64,000 nt of DNA from positions 1 to 64,000 of the IMG/VR virus record IMGVR_UViG_3300046010_009647; one strand, written 5' to 3'. The DNA comes from a virus. Numbering within the stretch: the first letter of the stretch is position 1; each line of letters begins with the position of its first letter. The notes below the pieces were generated by a model. The model made no database searches. It saw only the letters and a program-made list of their open reading frames with translations, and was not told the origin of the DNA. Position numbers and translations under genes: made by a program. Below, piece after piece: positions 63,699 to 64,000 of this stretch.

Positions 63699-63980
63699 AT
63701 GACAATCACGATCAGCCCCAGAGAAATTACAGATGCTCAACAGATGTTGAACATCGAACCAAACGACTGTTACCTGGAGTTTACGCAAGGTACTGTCTAT
63801 CTTTGTTGGGTTACCGACAAGGAGACAGCTCAGATGTATATCGACAACCTCTTCGAGTGTGTCGATGTCAAGTTGTACGGCAATTGGGTAGACATCTACG
63901 GACAACACGAACGTGAAGTCCCAGTGTCATTACCCGATGTCAAACTGTTTGACTGCCGTTACATCCTCGCTACTAACTGA
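63699..63980 (+). CDS. Array gene H, hypothetical
   Basis: 93 residues from ATG 63699, chosen because it follows the cassette and C/A-rich leader. MTITISPREITDAQQMLNIE, YLEFTQGTVYLCWVTDKETA. Mixed alpha/beta, acidic. Function unknown. Confidence 0.55.
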   Translation: MTITISPREITDAQQMLNIEPNDCYLEFTQGTVYLCWVTDKETAQMYIDNLFECVDVKLYGNWVDIYGQHEREVPVSLPDVKLFDCRYILATN

Positions 63981-63981
63981 C

Positions 63982-64000
63982 ATGAAGACAATCTACTCAA
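63982..64000 (+). CDS. Start of a further ORF, cut by the window end
   Basis: ATG at 63982, one base after the stop of gene H, opens MKTIYS and continues out of the window. Too short to judge. Confidence 0.35.

Noticed and set aside
61954-63980. CRISPR array
   Set aside because: The repeats flank coding sequences, vary in sequence, and the spacers are ORFs of different length. No Cas genes.
1-64000. Core photosystem genes (psbA, psbD) or a phage RNA polymerase
   Set aside because: Searched for by motif in all large frames and not found in this window.

Overview
The window is part of the genome of a lytic double-stranded DNA phage of a cyanobacterium, most likely a picocyanobacterium. Three kinds of evidence point there. 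First, complete virion genes: large terminase, portal, scaffold-like protein, major capsid protein and tail fibres. Second, cyanobacterium-specific accessory genes: a high-light-inducible protein, an NblA-like phycobilisome-degradation protein and an AdoMet decarboxylase. Third, small-protein families that recur in cyanophages. The tail type cannot be decided: no sheath or clear tape measure was recognised. An affinity to freshwater S-EIV1-like phages is only a guess.

Layout. 1-4111 (+): the end of a fibre gene, small genes, a structural protein, a Dps/ferritin-like protein and a large hypothetical protein. 4108-11357 (-): an HNH endonuclease, two degenerate tandem tRNAs, a DUF5872-like locus with an endonuclease insertion and a 27-nt in-frame interruption, a sugar module (RfbH-type dehydrase, epimerase, GT32, DUF4422), and a high-light-inducible protein. 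11409-15936 (+): replication genes (RecB-like nuclease, prim-pol/SF3 helicase) and SpeD. 15997-21806 (+): a fibre, a GT4 glycosyltransferase, two HNH-type genes, a structural gene and a candidate holin. 21807-27847 (-): endolysin, fibre accessory proteins and three fibre genes. 27900-31408 (+): DNA-binding protein, Dam-like methylase, dCTP deaminase and DUF3310. 31396-60748 (-): NblA-like protein, peptidoglycan hydrolases and nearly all virion genes, with head genes at 43-51 kb and internal or tail proteins at 52-60 kb. 60869-64000 (+): a regulatory region, then an array of very small genes separated by paired hairpins.

How it works together. The nuclease, primase-helicase, dCTP deaminase and methylase serve DNA replication and nucleotide supply. 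The hli, nblA-like, speD and dps-like genes would adjust host photosynthesis, polyamines and stress during infection. The sugar genes probably make or attach an unusual surface or virion sugar. Four peptidoglycan hydrolases cover entry and lysis.

Two loci stand out. At 6.0-7.0 kb a split DUF5872-like gene next to an endonuclease VII-type gene carries a stop codon, a hairpin and matched TCG codons, which is the architecture of the T4 gene 60 bypass/MobA cassette. At 61.9-64 kb tiny ORFs are separated by a family of hairpin pairs whose first member resembles a tRNA T-arm.
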